Shown: positions 10,701 through 22,300 of the stretch, piece by piece
How positions within the stretch are numbered: the stretch's first letter is position 1
How the letters are laid out: each line of letters opens with the position of its first letter
NCBI RefSeq assembly: GCF_048771995.1
Contig: NC_133060.1
Coordinates: 4,149,501-4,213,500, forward strand
From: Taeniopygia guttata
Lineage: Eukaryota; Chordata; Aves; Passeriformes; Estrildidae
Length of the DNA stretch: 64,000 bases
Direction of reading: 5' to 3'
Program-made: the position numbers and the translations under genes
Notes under the pieces: generated by a model
The model's database searches: none
The model's input: the letters and a program-made list of their open reading frames with translations, nothing else
What the model was told of the DNA's origin: nothing

Positions 10701-13478
10701 AGAGAGGAAGAGGAAGCAGAGAGGAAAAGGAGGAGTGGGAAGAAGAGGAGGAGGAAGGGTGGGAAAAGGAGGAAGAATTGGGGGAGGAAGAGCAGGAAAA
10801 GGAGAAGGAAGTGAAGGAGGAAGGGCAGGAAAAGGAGGAAGAGGAAGAGGAGGAAGGCTGTGAAAAGGGGACTCCCCCCTTAAAAATTCTTCATCCACAG
10901 AGGAAGAAAGAGGAAGAGGAGGAGGAAGAGGATGACGAAGAAGGAGAGGAAGAAGAGGAAGAGGAGGAAGATGAAGAAGATGAGGAGGAAGAGGAGGAAG
11001 AGGAGGAGGAGGAAGAGGAAGAAGGAGAATCCTCCGAGGCTGAAGGGCGGGTGAAGGTCAAGGAGGAAGAGGAGATGGAGGAGGAGGAAGAGGAGGAAGG
11101 AAGAGAAGCCACGGCAGCACAGGGTAGGGCTGGGGGAATTTCGGAATTTGGGGGGATTTCAGGGGAATTTTGGGAATTCTGGGGGGATTTTGGGGAATTC
11201 TGGGAAATTCGGGGGAGGGATTTTGGGAGGGATTTGGGGAGGTCTGGGGGTCCCATTTGGGGGGATTGGGGGGATTTTGGGGTGCTGGGGGGAAGGGATT
11301 GGGGGATGGAATTTGGGGGCTTCTGCAGGAGAATTTTGGGAATCTTTGGGGGGGTTTTGGGGAGAGGAAATTAGGGGTGGAATTTGGGGATTTTGGGAGA
11401 TTTTGTGGGGGTTTGAGGCTCTCGGTGGGGGAAATTTGGGGGGGGGTGAATTTGGGAATTAAGGGGGATTTGGGGGCTCTGAGGGAGATTCTGGGGGGAA
11501 GAATTTGGGGGATCCGGGGTGGGGGGTGTTTGAGGCTTTTGGAGGAAGAAATTGGGGATGGGATTTGGGGACTTTGGGGGGAATTTGGGGGTATGGGGGC
11601 TTGTGGAGATAAAAGTTCGGGGATGTGGGAGGAAATTTTTGGGGTCCTCGGGAAGGAATTCTGAGGTCTTGGGAGAGAATTTGGGGGAATTTTGGGGGGT
11701 CACGGGGGGGAATTTGGGGATCCTTGGGGGGGGGTCGTGGGTGAGTCCCCACCCCTCCCCCTCTCTAACCCCCCTTCCCCTCCACCCCCCCAGGAGTGGC
11801 CGATCCGGGGGTCCAGGCGCTGCCCCTCCCACCCCCCGCGGCCGAGGGGGACGGGGGGGTTCCCGGGGGGGTCCCTGAGCCCCTCCCCCCCGCCAAAGCC
11901 GAACTTTTCGTGCTGGAAATTGAAACTTTCCCCCTGGAGCCGGGAGAGACCCCTCCCCCCTCCCTCTCCCCCTCCCCTCCCCCCGCCCTGGGCGGCTCCG
12001 AGGCCACGCCCAAAGCCACGCCCCCCTCCCCTCCCCCTCCCCGCTTCCAGCTGGATTTCGGGGCGCGGGGGGGCCACAAGCGCCCCTCCCCCCCTTCGCC
12101 CTGCCCCTCCCCCCCCAGGGCGGCGCTGGGGGGAGGCGCGGGCGCCGCCATCAGCTCCACCTCCCTCAATGGGGGAGGGGCTGCGACCCCCCCGGGACCC
12201 CCCCCCAGGAAACTGAGCCGGATGGAGCTGCCTGGGGGGGGCAGGTGAGGGGGGAGGGGAACGGGGGGTTTGCGGGGATTCCGGGGGGTCCCGAAGGGGT
12301 TTGGGGGGATTTTGGGGGTCCCAAGGATGTTTGGGAGGGCTAGGAGGGGTTATTGGGATGTTGGGGGTGGATTTTTGGTGAGTTTGGGGAAATTCTGGGC
12401 GGTTTGAGGGGTGCCTGGAGGGTTGGAAGGGGTTTGGAGGATCCTGATGGGATTTTTTGGGGGAGTTTGGGGAAATCTGGGGAGGCTTAAGGGGGGCCTG
12501 GAGGGGGTTTAGGGGGGGTCCTGATGGGATTTCGTGTTGCCAGGGGGGATTTCGGGTCCTGGGGTGGATTTTTGGGGTTCCTAGCAGAGATTTTGGGGTC
12601 CCAGGTGTGGATATTTGGGGTCCCAGGTGGATTTTTGGGGTTCCCTGTTTGGTTTTGGGGGTGTCTAACCCTGCTCCCCTACGCCCCCAGCCTGGCGGTA
12701 ACTGGGGGGGGCTCGGAGGGGGAGGAGCCGGATTTGGGGGGCGCCCCCCCCTCCCCCCTGCCCGACTCCACCCGCGCCGACTCCCCCGGGGGGGACCTGG
12801 TGAGCTCCTCCCAGGGGAGCCCCCCCCGGGCAGCCCCCCGGGCCTGCAAGGTGAGGGGGGGTGGTTTGGGGGGGGGTTGGGAGAGATTTGGGGGGGAATT
12901 AATGGGATTTAGAGGGTCCTGGGAGGCATTTGGGGGGGTTTGGGGGGACTTGGGGAAAGATTTGGCGGATTCTGGGGTTCCTGGGGAGAATTTGGGGTCC
13001 CTTTGGAGGGGAATTGATGGGATTTGGAGGGTTCTGGGAGGGTTTTGAGGGTCTGAGATTAATTTGGGGAGCTCTGAGGGGGCGTGAGAGGGATTTGGGG
13101 GGCCCTGGGGGGATTTGGGGAGACGTGAGGGGGTTTGGGGGAGATTTGGGGGGTCCTGGGAGGGATTTTGGGGTCTCTGTGGGGGACTTGGATGCGGTTC
13201 GGGGGGAATTTGAGACATTTTGAGGAGGATCTGAGGGGTTTGGGGGGATTTGGGGGGGACTGGGGGGATTTAGGGGGTTGCGAGGGGTTTTGAGGGTCCC
13301 CAGGGTGAGTCTGGGAGATCTTTGGGGGCTTTTGGGGGGGATCTGAGGTGCCCAAAATCCCCGTGGGGTGACCCCGGGGGTCCCGGACCCCCAGACCCCC
13401 CAATGCGCCTCCCCCCAGGCCAGCGTGGGAACCCAGTGCGACCCCGAGGAGATCATCGTGCTCTCGGACTCGGATTAG
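4782..13478 (+). CDS. DAXX: DAXX, histone H3.3 chaperone and transcriptional co-repressor
   Basis: DAXX works with ATRX to deposit H3.3 and acts at PML nuclear bodies. CDS exons are 4782-4982, 6002-7418, 8765-8934, 10901-11123, 11794-12244, 12691-12850 and 13419-13478. They total 2682 nt (893 codons plus stop) and phases agree at every junction. Residue map: N-terminal SUMO-interacting motif IIVLDDDEEE (about 8-17); helical bundle with VYVYINELCTVLKA (about 68-145); inserted heptad array (about 149-370); histone-binding region from SRRQIRHLEHLL to HLDLVYNFGSHLTDQYRPG (about 377-540); acidic Glu/Asp tract (about 597-660); FVLEIETFPLEP; C-terminal SUMO-interacting motif EEIIVLSDSD at the very end. 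The start ATG at 4782 sits in CCCCATGG and places the first SIM correctly. Human DAXX is about 740 residues; most of the excess here is the heptad insertion. Introns 11124-11793, 12245-12690 and 12851-13418 are G-run-rich and hold no other gene. An extra small exon hidden in 8935-10900 cannot be excluded. Confidence 0.93.
4983..6001 (+). repeat. 12-bp CAGGTGT minisatellite filling a DAXX intron
   Basis: Nearly the whole intron is variants of CCCAGGTGTGCC and CCCAGGTGTAAC. It begins right after the donor (CAG then GTGAGG at 4983) and stops at the acceptor TTTCCCCACAG (6001). Each unit holds CAGGTGT, which resembles both a 5' splice site and the CAGGTG E2-box. A long block starting near 5331 recurs near 5675. 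Confidence 0.9.
6245..6909 (+). repeat. 21-bp coding minisatellite (heptads) inside DAXX
   Basis: About 30 in-frame units of seven residues follow the pattern S-Q-Y/C/H-P-x-x-S (for example SQYPDGS, SQYPGGS, SQCPNAS), with a few 6-9 residue variants. About 21 units start with Ser-Gln. The array lies between the helical bundle and the histone-binding region. I recall no such repeat in human DAXX, where this stretch is a short disordered linker. The unbroken frame in a region this repetitive suggests selection against frameshifts. Confidence 0.92.
7390..7815 (+). repeat. Tandem copies of DAXX exon end plus 5' splice site
   Basis: The end of exon 6002-7418 (CACCTCACCGACCAGTACC, then GGCCAG and GTAACGGGGGAAA) is repeated four more times. 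The genuine donor is at 7419; copied donors are at 7519, 7620, 7712 and 7801. Spacings are 100, 101, 92 and 89 bp. Copies also carry the preceding codons (CAACTTGGGCAGCCGCCTCA). Divergence grows with distance. Confidence 0.93.
7816..8764 (+). repeat. DAXX intron remainder: GGGAAAATGG then GGGATTTTGG arrays
   Basis: From 7816 to about 8260 the intron is GGGGAAAATGGGAAA-type repeat. From about 8265 to 8755 it switches to a T/G-rich array of GGAATTTTGGGATTTGG units. The acceptor TTCCCCCAG ends at 8764. No coding signal is seen. Confidence 0.85.
8905..10180 (+). repeat. Minisatellite seeded at a third DAXX 5' splice site
   Basis: The exon ends CGCGGGAGCGG(G) with donor GTATGG at 8935. Degenerate copies of the boundary (GGGAGCGGGGTATGGGAA-like) recur many times downstream, mixed with GGGAATGGGAAACAGG filler, for about 1.2 kb. 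Long frames on both strands here are artefacts of the array. Confidence 0.85.
10181..10880 (+). repeat. Polypurine (GGA/GAA) tract in DAXX intron
   Basis: About 700 bp are almost purely purine on the + strand (GGAGGAAGGAAAGAGG variants). The tract ends just before the pyrimidine tract and acceptor at 10900, which opens the Glu-rich exon. It may have grown from that acidic exon, or exon and tract may share an origin. Such mirror-like tracts can form triplex DNA. Confidence 0.85.
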
Positions 13479-13546
13479 CCCCGCCCCCTGTCCGGCAAAC
13501 CCCGCCCCCTCCGCGTGCAGACCCCGCCCCTCTGGCCCCGCCCCTC

Positions 13547-13552
13547 AATAAA
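13547..13552 (+). terminator. DAXX polyadenylation signal
   Basis: AATAAA lies 69 bp after the DAXX stop (TAG at 13476-13478), within a short GC-rich 3' UTR. Confidence 0.8.
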
Positions 13553-13599
13553 CCCCGCCTTTTGTTTACGCGTGCGGCTCCGCCCATTTGTGGGCGCGG

Positions 13600-13760
13600 T
13601 CTGCGGTGACGGCGCCTGTTGTATCGCGACATGACGTCATACAGGGGGTGTGGTCTGTGCGGATCAACGGACGCGGCGCCTTTAAGGGGCGTGGCGGGTC
13701 CGGGGGCGTGGCTGGCGGGTTCAAGATGGCGGCGGCGGCGCCGTGAGGGCTGAGCGCGGG
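13600..13760 (+). promoter_or_regulatory. CpG promoter and noncoding first exon, probably ZBTB22
   Basis: A CpG-rich segment carries TGACGTCA (CRE, near 13632), GC boxes and a YY1-type CAAGATGGCGGCGG near 13722. A noncoding exon probably ends at 13759 with donor GTAACG at 13760. The match to the DAXX promoter layout (YY1 element, donor, GC-box intron) supports the call. The link to the ZBTB22 coding exon at 16276 is inferred. Confidence 0.6.
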
Positions 13761-13769
13761 TAACGCGGG

Positions 13770-13845
13770 CGGGGGCGGGGCCTGCGCGGGAGGGGGCGGG
13801 GCCTGCGCGGGAGGGGGCGGGGCCTGCGCGGGAGGGGGCGGGGCA
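13770..13845 (+). repeat. 21-bp GC-box tandem repeat
   Basis: Three near-identical copies of a unit with GGGGCGGGGCCTGCGCGGG lie just inside the presumed ZBTB22 5' UTR intron. Related units follow the DAXX exon 1 donor at 4185-4240. Each unit holds an Sp1-type GC box. Confidence 0.75.
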
Positions 13846-14760
13846 AGGGGCGGGGGGGGAATTGGGCAGAATTTGGGGGGTCCTGGTGGGGCTTGAGGGG
13901 GATATGGGGGGGAATTAATGGGATCTGGGGGTTCCTGGGGGGGATTTGGGCGGTCTGGGAGGGATTTGGGGGGAATTAACGGGGTTTCGGGGGTCCTTGG
14001 GGGGGTCAGCGGGGGATTTGGGAAAGATCTAGGGATTCTGGGGGTCCTGGGACGAATTTGAGGGGAATTTGGCGGGTCTGAGATGGATTTGGGTGGATCT
14101 AGGGGACCTGGGAGGCGTTTGGGGGGGATCAGGGGGGAAATTAAAGGGGTTTGAGGGGGGGTCTGGCTGGGATTTGGGGGTTGTGGGAGGGATTTGGGGA
14201 GGATTTGAGGGTCCTGGAGGGGAATTAATGGGATTTGGGTGGTCCCTGGTGGGACTGGGGGGTATTTGGGGAGCATCTGGGGGGTCCTGGTGGGGACTGG
14301 GGAAAGATTTGGGGGATTCTGGGGGTCCTGGCGGGGATTTGGGGTCCCATTGGCGGGGAATTAATGGGATTTGTGGGGTTCTGGGGGGTCCTGAGGGGGT
14401 TTGAGGGGGGTTTGGGGGGTCGTGAGAGGGATTTGGGGGGATTAGAGGGGTCCTGGGGGTTATTGTGGGGTCCAGGGGATGGATCTGGGGGGACTTGGGA
14501 GGGCTTGGGTGGGATTTGGGGGAAACTGGGAAGGAATTTGGGGTTTTGGGGGGATTCGGGGCGGTTTTGAGGGATCCTTTGGGGGATTTGGGGGGGATTT
14601 GGGGGGTCCCGAGAGGGTCCAGGGGGGAATTTGGAGGAGCTCAGGGGATTTTGGGGGGTCCTTTGAGGGATTTGGTGGTTTTGGGGGGTCCTTTGGGGTA
14701 TTTTGGGCGGGATTTTGGGGAGAGTTTGGGGGATTTGGGGGTTTCTGGTTCTTTGGAGTT
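13846..14760 (+). repeat. G-run-rich intron, degenerate GGGGGGATTTGGGG array
   Basis: The + strand is packed with runs of four or more G in a degenerate repeat with GGGGTCCTGGG and GGGAATTAATGGG interspersed. No gene is seen. Open frames on either strand are compositional. Confidence 0.75.
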
Positions 14761-16160
14761 TTGGGATTTGGGGTGGAAAATTTATGGGATTTTGGTCAGG
14801 ATATCTCAGGATTTTATGGGAACTTTATGGGATTTCAGTCAGGATTAAAGCTTTTGGGTCAGAATTGAGGGATTTAGGCAAAATTTGGGACCAAAAGTTG
14901 GGATTTGGGGGGGATTTAATGGGATTTCGGTCAGAATTAAGAAATCTGGACAGATCTAAAGGAATTTGAGGCAAAATTCATGGGGTTTGGGGTGGAATTA
15001 ATGGGTTTTCAGTCAGAATTTGGGGATTTTAGGGAGAATTAATGGAATTCAGGCCAGGATTAATGGGATTTCGGCCAGGTTTAGTGGAATTTCGGCTAAA
15101 ATTAAAGGATTTGGTCAAAATTTTGGGGCTTTGGTTCAGAATTTGGGATTTTGGTGGGAGTTGAGGGATTTCGGGAAGGATTAAGAGAATTTGAGCCAGA
15201 ATTGTGAGATTTGGGTAAAATTTGTGGGATTTTGGTCAGAATTAGGGGATTTGAGGCAGAATTTAGGGCATTTGGGGCAGAATTTAAAAGTCTGAGTGAG
15301 AATTTAATGGGGTTTGGGGCAGAATTCAAGGATTTTGGCCAAATTTAGGGAATTAATGGGGTTTTGGACAGAATGAAGGAATTCCAGGGAGAATGAACAG
15401 ATTTTGCTTGTGATTCAGGGTTTAGGTCAGGACTTTGGTACAGAATTAATGGGGTTCAGGCTGAAATTAATGGGATTTAGACCATAATTAATGGAATTTT
15501 GGTTGGAATTGGTGGGATTTTGTGCAGAATTAAGGGAATTTGAGGCAAAATCAGTAGAATTGGAATCACAATTAATGGGATTTGGACTGGAATTAATGGG
15601 ATTTGAGTCAGAATGAAGGGATTTGGGGGTTGGATTAAGGGATTTGAGTTGAAACTAATGGGATTTTGCTTGGAATTAAGGGATTTGGGCTGGAATTAAG
15701 GAATTTTATACAGAATTGGTGGGATTTTGGCCAGATTTCTGTGATTTGGGGTAGAATTAAGGAATTTGTGTTGGAATTAATGAGACTTGAGCCACAATTA
15801 AGGGATTTGGTGCAGAATTGGTGGGATTTGGTGCAGAATATCAGGATTTGGGCCAGAATTAAGGAATTTGGGTCAGAAATCATGGAAATTGACCAGAATT
15901 AAAGGATTTGGTGCAGAATTAAGGGATTCAGGGTAGAATTAAGGCATTTGTGTTGGAATTAATGAGATTTGAGCCAGAATTAGGGGATTTGATACAAAAT
16001 CAGTGGGATTTTGGTTGGAATTAATGGGATTTGGGCTGGAATTAATGGGATTTCTGTTGGAATTAATTTGATTTGAGCTGGAATTAATGGGATTTGGGCC
16101 AGAATTAAGGGATTTTGTTACAGAACCAACGAGCTTCAAGCCAGAATTTGGGGGGGATCT
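14761..16160 (+). repeat. AT-rich minisatellite upstream of ZBTB22 coding exon 1
   Basis: Tandem variants of about 25-35 bp centred on GAATTAATGGGATTTGGGCC and CAGAATTAAGGGATTTGG run for 1.4 kb. The composition flips from G-rich to AT-rich near 14770. The array ends shortly before the acceptor CCTCCGCAG at about 16218. Confidence 0.88.
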
Positions 16161-16275
16161 GGGTCAGAAATCTGGAATTCAGCACAGAGCCCGTGCAATT
16201 CACGCCATTCCTCCGCAGTTCCTGACCCCAGACCTCGTCATTCCCCCCCCTCAGACCCTCTCCTCCTCCTCCATC

Positions 16276-16308
16276 ATGCCCCGGTCCTGCTCCCCCCCTC
16301 CCCCTCCT

Positions 16309-16340
<32 letters not shown>

Positions 16341-19300
16341 CTCGCTGCTGCACGTGGAGTTCCCGCAGGTGCCGCCGGCGCTGCTCTCCAACCTGAACCA
16401 GCAGCGCCTGGAGGGGAAGCTCTGTGACGTCTCCATCCACGTGCAGGTAAGCTGCGGCTAAAAAGAGAATTGAACTCCACAGCTTTGTAGGAGTTGTAAA
16501 GCCGGTGTGTTCATTGCTGCGCTGGGCACACGTGGGGATCCCTCCCTGGCCTGGTTTGAAATCAAAACCAGTGAGAGACTCCAAGTCAGAAATACAATTT
16601 ATTGGGGAAAGGGAAAAGAAACAAAATACATGCAATAATACAATAGGAAAATCGCTAACAAAGTCAGAATACAACCTGACACCCCTTTGGCCAGTGTGTG
16701 CTGGTAGCAGTCTAAATTGGAGTGGCTGCAGTCCTCCTGGAGTAGCAGACGTGGTTCTTTTGGGGCAGTGGTCCTGTAGAAGGGTGTAGTCTTCCTCTGA
16801 AAACCCCAGCTGTTCTCCTAGGAAACCTGTGGGAAGGCTGCTTCTCTGTCTAGAAATCCCAGGCTAGATCTAGGTGGGCATGCTTAGCTCCTCCCCCCTG
16901 GGTGGAGCATCTCACCATGGGCTGAGTCACATCTGTTAAACAGAAATGGCTCCTGGAGGGAATTATCTCTGAGTCATTAGTTCAATTAATCAAGCTTCAC
17001 TAAGATAGTGAGCTTCCTTTGCAACTCTCTGAAAAATGAGTGACTAGAAGAGCTGGACTAATTATTTTTATTTCAGAAAATATTGCCACTGTTTTGATAG
17101 ATTACTTTTTTCCTTTCCTACCTGCTTCACTTGCTCTCCCGTTGGAGGCTCCAATAGAGGGAACAGGTGTGCCTGGCTTGTCTGGCCCCTGCTGCTGAGC
17201 CAAATAGCGGCAGCTGTGGTGTTTCACCCCAGAGACACTTTTGGCTAGCTGGATGTTGCAGCGGGTGCATGGAGAGAAGTCCAGGCATGCCGGAGCTCAG
17301 GTGGCCGCAGGATGGAATTTCCTCTCATAGAGGGTCTGCTCCTCAGGTTTCCCGCTGCCGGAGAGGCCTTTAAGTTGGTGGTGAAGGAAAGGAGTTGGTT
17401 CTGATGGAGAGTTTAATCCAGAGCTTTATTCTGGCCCACAGGACTCTGAATAGACCGCTCCAGAAAAAGTGTTTACACTGACAAGAACGTATTTCTGCCG
17501 TCTGAATGACTGTATGTGTGTTACATCTGTTTGCCACAGTTCACAACTGTTCAGCCCCCTTGGGTTTGCTCCTGTGCTCATTGTAGGGAGTGCATGTTGT
17601 TGGCAATTGGGGCATGTGGCCACAGTCACTCTGACCTGTTCTTGAGTGATGTGAAACTGACGAACTAGGCCAGGTGCATTTTGGTGGAAAAGCTGGTGGC
17701 TGATTTTTGCCTGTTCAAAAACATTTGGGAGAGGGGCCATCTCTGCAGGTGCAGCAAGAGCATCTGCTCTTCTGTTGCCTTCAGTGATAGAACCTGGCAA
17801 GCTGGTGTGTGACCTGACGTGCATCACATAAAATGGTTGCTCTCGGTGGGAGACTAACTTTACAAATTTTGAGAGCAATTCAAAAAGTACAATGGTAGGC
17901 ACTTGCAGTATTGCTTGATCTGCCCTGGATACTTCTCCTGCCATGTAGGCAGAGTCTGTAATCAAACTGAATGGTTCTGAGAACTATTTGAAGGCCCTAA
18001 CAACTGCAGCCAACTCAGCAACCTGAGGTGAAACTTCCACCTCAGCAATGTCCGTTTCCCACTGCTGAGTTTGAGGATCCTTCCAAGTCATAACGGACTT
18101 GTGGGATCTCTCGGACGCGTCTGTAAAGATGGTCAGAGCCTTTTTTAAAAGTCTCCTACTTTAAATGCTTCCCAATTTCAGGGTGAATTGAACTTCTTGT
18201 TCGAAAATTTTATGGGCAGGCCGATGGATAGAAATTTGTCCTGAGCAGGAATCCAGAGCAAACTGCAACACTTCATTTTCCTGAAGCAAATGTTCAAACA
18301 TTGCCTTAGTAGTTTGCCCCAATTTTAACCTGATTGGAATGTGAATGTACTCAAAGTCACATCCTGCCAGCTCCCTCATCCTGGTCCTATCTTTCTGGAT
18401 CAGTTCTGCTACCAGCTCTTGGGGCTTTGTCATTCTCTTGGCCTTTGGTGATTGAAGAAAACCCACTCTATGATCAAGAGAGGGTCCCTCTGGTTCTGGC
18501 CCTTTTTAGGTGTTTCTTTTGCCTTAGGTGTTTGTTTCTGCTCCCACTGGAAAATGATTCCATGGAGGTGTGGCAACTTACCTGAGATGACAAATTTGAA
18601 TGGCAGGTCAGACCGACATTGGTTGACCTGTCTTGTGGACATTGCTGTCTGAACTTTTTCTAGAGCTTTCTGTGCCTCTGGGGTAATAGCCCTAGGAGAA
18701 CTCGGGTCATCTCCCCCTCTCAATAAATTGAAAAGAGGGGCAAAGTCTTTGTTAGTCAGACCTAGCCAGGGCCTTATGCAATTTAAAGACCCACACAACT
18801 TGTGGACATCTGCAAGGGTCTCAATCCTCGTTTTGATTTCTAATTTTTTTAAGGAACAATGGTCCTCTTTCCAATTTCTAAGCCCAAGTACTTCCAAGGT
18901 GGCTTATTTTTAATTTTCTTTTCCTGGAGCTCGAACTCTGCAACAATCAATGCATCAATTATTAGGTCAAGCACACGGGTGAGTAAATCATCACTGGGGG
19001 CACACACAAGGATATCATCTATATAATGATAGCTGATGGCCTTTTCTGCGGCTGCACGCACTGGGGAGAGTAAGGAAGAGACATACCACTGTCAGATCGA
19101 TGGTGAGGCTTTCAGTCCTTGAGGAAGAACTTTCCAGTGGTACCTCTTCCTCGGGGCTCCCCTGTTTATAGTGGGGACCAAGAATGCGAAACGCGGTGCT
19201 TTGTCAGGGTGTAGGGGAATTTGGAAAAAAACAATCTTTTATATCAATGATAGCCAAATTCCAATTTTGGGGGAGCATCGCTGGGGATAGCATACCAGGT

Positions 19301-22300
19301 TGGAGAGAGCCTATATCTTCAATGACATTATTAATTTGTTGGAGGTCATGGAGGAGCCACCATCTTTTTGTCTGCCTTCTGGATGACAAACACTGGAGAG
19401 TTCCACAGAGACCTGATCTCCATGATGTGGCCCTTTTACAACTGCTCTTCCACTAGCTCCTCAAGCACCTTCAGTGTTTGTTTACTAAACACCCACTGTT
19501 CTACCCAGACTGGTGTATCTGTCTTCCAATTCAATTTTTGAGTAGGCCGCTTCTTAGTGACTGCTGCCCAAAAATCCTGTGGAGAGTCTGGAATGTCAAT
19601 TGTGACTCCTCATTGGGCCATTAGGTCTCCCCAGCAAGGGCTCTGGATAATCTAACACAAACAGACGTAGATTTGCCAATTGTCCATTTGGCCCCTCGAT
19701 TTGGATGATGCTCCTAGATTGTCTTGCCAATTGCATGCCCCCTATACCTCAAATGTGACCAGCCACATTTTGCAAAGGCCAGTGCGCTGGCCAGTCCTGT
19801 GCTGGGATCACTGTGCAGTCCACGCCTGTGTCTATGAGCATCTCAATGCATTTTGACTCCCCACCCCCTCTACCATTACACCAGATTTTGGGTTTATCCT
19901 TCCCAATAGCTTGGACGTGGCGACTGTGGGCCCTTGTCTTTCAGTGCCTTCAGATAGACTCGGCACCAGGATAGCTTGTGCTACGATTTATCCTTTGGGA
20001 AGAAATGGGTGGGTGGAAACAGTGCAGCCAGAGAACAAATTGCTCAGGATCTGATGTTATCATTCCTGGAGCAATTTCAATCTCTTGTGGTGTGTGTTTG
20101 GTGTCCCCAATGACTTTGTACTTACAGCGAATTTGGTGCCAAGTACCCTGCTGTTGTGGGTTCACGGAGACAAAATGCCAGTCAGTATCTTTCAAGTGGA
20201 GTGGTTCTGTCAGCTGCAACCTGAAAGGCTCATTGATAGAAGCTGTGGTTAGAATCGGTTTGCCTAAGTCATAGCAAAGGTTATTTGGTGTCACATCCAG
20301 TGGTGGACCAGCAGAAGTGGTCTTTGAAGCATCTGCTTCACTTAGAGAAATTGGGGTGTTACTGCGCGCTTGGTCTTTTTCACTTCCCTCATTCCCTTGG
20401 CCTGCTCTTTTTGTGTCTGTGCACCTGGCAGGCTGGCGCTCCCCATTTAGTTTTTTTGTTGTTGATGATGACCCCCTCGGAGCCCTTGTAGTTCTCCACC
20501 CCTGGGTTAACCCAGTACCCAAGGTTCTTAAAAAGCAGGCATGGCTTTGTGGGGTCAACCATTGCTGATCTTCACTGCAGACCAGTGTACCGCTGTGCTG
20601 ATGGAATGAGTGCTGGGCTAGCAACAGTGACTGTCTGTGTGGTTTTGGCAGCAGCACTGGTCCAGTGTCCTGAGCCACACTCATCAGAAGCACTTTCCTG
20701 TTACAAACTAGAAGCATATCTTTTAGTATGGGGGTGGGATTCTAAAGGTAAGCTTAAAATTGCAGCTTGACACTGTTCATTCACGTTTGCAAATGCCATT
20801 TCTTCTAGAACCTCTTCCCTTGCATTCTCTTAACTTGAATTTCAATAGCTCTAGTTAACCTTTCCACGAATTTCTAAAAAGGCTTTGATGGTAGCTGTTT
20901 GATCTTACTGTATGGCTCAAGAGGGCCATCAGGTTGAAGGGTGAAGAATGCTTTTTCAGCTGCCTCTTTGACTCTCTCAAGGACTACCACAGGGATTACT
21001 GCAGCTTGGACTGGGGCCAAAGACCATTGGCCTTCAATGGAGAGATGCCCAATGGTAACTGGCATGCAATTGGCATGCTTTGCTGTGTTTGGATCAGCAT
21101 GCAAGTCTGAGAGAGCCTCTTTCATCAGTTGTTTCCATGCACTTCTCATAGTTTGAATTCTGTAGAGGTCATGAGGCACAAAAAAAAGCTGTTTTAAATC
21201 ATGTGGGACTAGTACAGTCCTACCCAGTTTGGCCTTTAAAAGGTAGCAGAAGTAGGGGCTCTGCGGTCCATACTGTTGGTGTGTTTTGCAGATCTCTTTT
21301 ATTATTTGCTGTGCAAAAGCTTTCCAATTAGCAGCTGTGGCTCCTCCCCCTTGCTCTGCATGCTGATATGTGACAGGGATGAGTGAAAATTGGGACCCTG
21401 TATTGGGTCTGCGGTTCCCTGCTCCTTATCTTTTGAATTGGAAGCATTGGGATCACTGGTGCGGCTACAGGGACAAGCAATGGGCGTGCCCCCACCGTAG
21501 GAACAGGGAGCAGGGACAGGGGGTTGGCAGGGGGCAGGGATGCTTGGGGACATCAGATGCCCCCTGGGGGGGTAGGGGGGCGGAGCTGAGGGAGTGGCAG
21601 GTAAGGTGAGGGGAGGGAAGGTCTTATGAAGATGGGGGGTGAGGGGAAAAAAAGGATTCTTGGGATGCTGAGGGGAATCATGGGAAGGAGACCAGGTAGG
21701 GCACAGTGCCACTTGGTATCCTCCATTTTGTTGGCACTCTGGGGACTGGGAGCCATTTTGGTGGTCACTGCTCTCCGAAAAACTAACACGTGCTCAGGGT
21801 TTCTGAGCTGGGGAGACAGGAGATCGGGGAGAATTCCATGCAGTCTGGTCAGGACTTTGTGGACAGTGGGACTCAGGCACTTTAAGATGCTCAGGTAGCT
21901 GGTTTCCCTGGGTGTGAGCAGAGTCTGCTCTCCTTAAGATACCGAGTTTTGGGGTAGAGGGTTCAGGACTGGGGTGGGGAGAAAAAGGAAGAGCAGAGGT
22001 ACATTCCTTGTTATTTGGCTTTTCCTTCACTTCCCTTTGTTTAAGTAAAGCTGATCTAACCTGCAAACTCCAAAACACAAATTTAGCTGAAGACGTGTCC
22101 CCAGACCTTCCCAAGGTTATCAATTTGTGACCCACCGTGTCCCAAAAGTGCGTATTGTGGACTCATTCAGGAGAAACTTGTGGGAAGAGTAGAAAAAGCC
22201 ACTGTATAAACTGTTTCAATTTTCCCTTGGAAAATGATACATTTCCACTAACTAAAAATCCTATAATCTGATAATATACTTCTTTCTGTGTCATGCTTAG

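Noticed and set aside
9460-10863. Long + strand frame (467 codons) rich in Gly, Asn, Arg and Glu
   Set aside because: It is intronic minisatellite and polypurine text; a good acceptor at 10900 starts the real acidic exon.
8482-10898. Very long minus-strand open frames (643 and 787 codons) rich in Pro, Phe and Ser
   Set aside because: They mirror the GGGAA and GGA minisatellites of the DAXX intron, show no domain, and the + strand gene explains the region.
10778-10900. Glu-rich text as an upstream extension of the DAXX acidic exon
   Set aside because: A pyrimidine tract and CAG acceptor at 10898-10900 separate it, and phases fit the exon starting at 10901; cDNA would decide.
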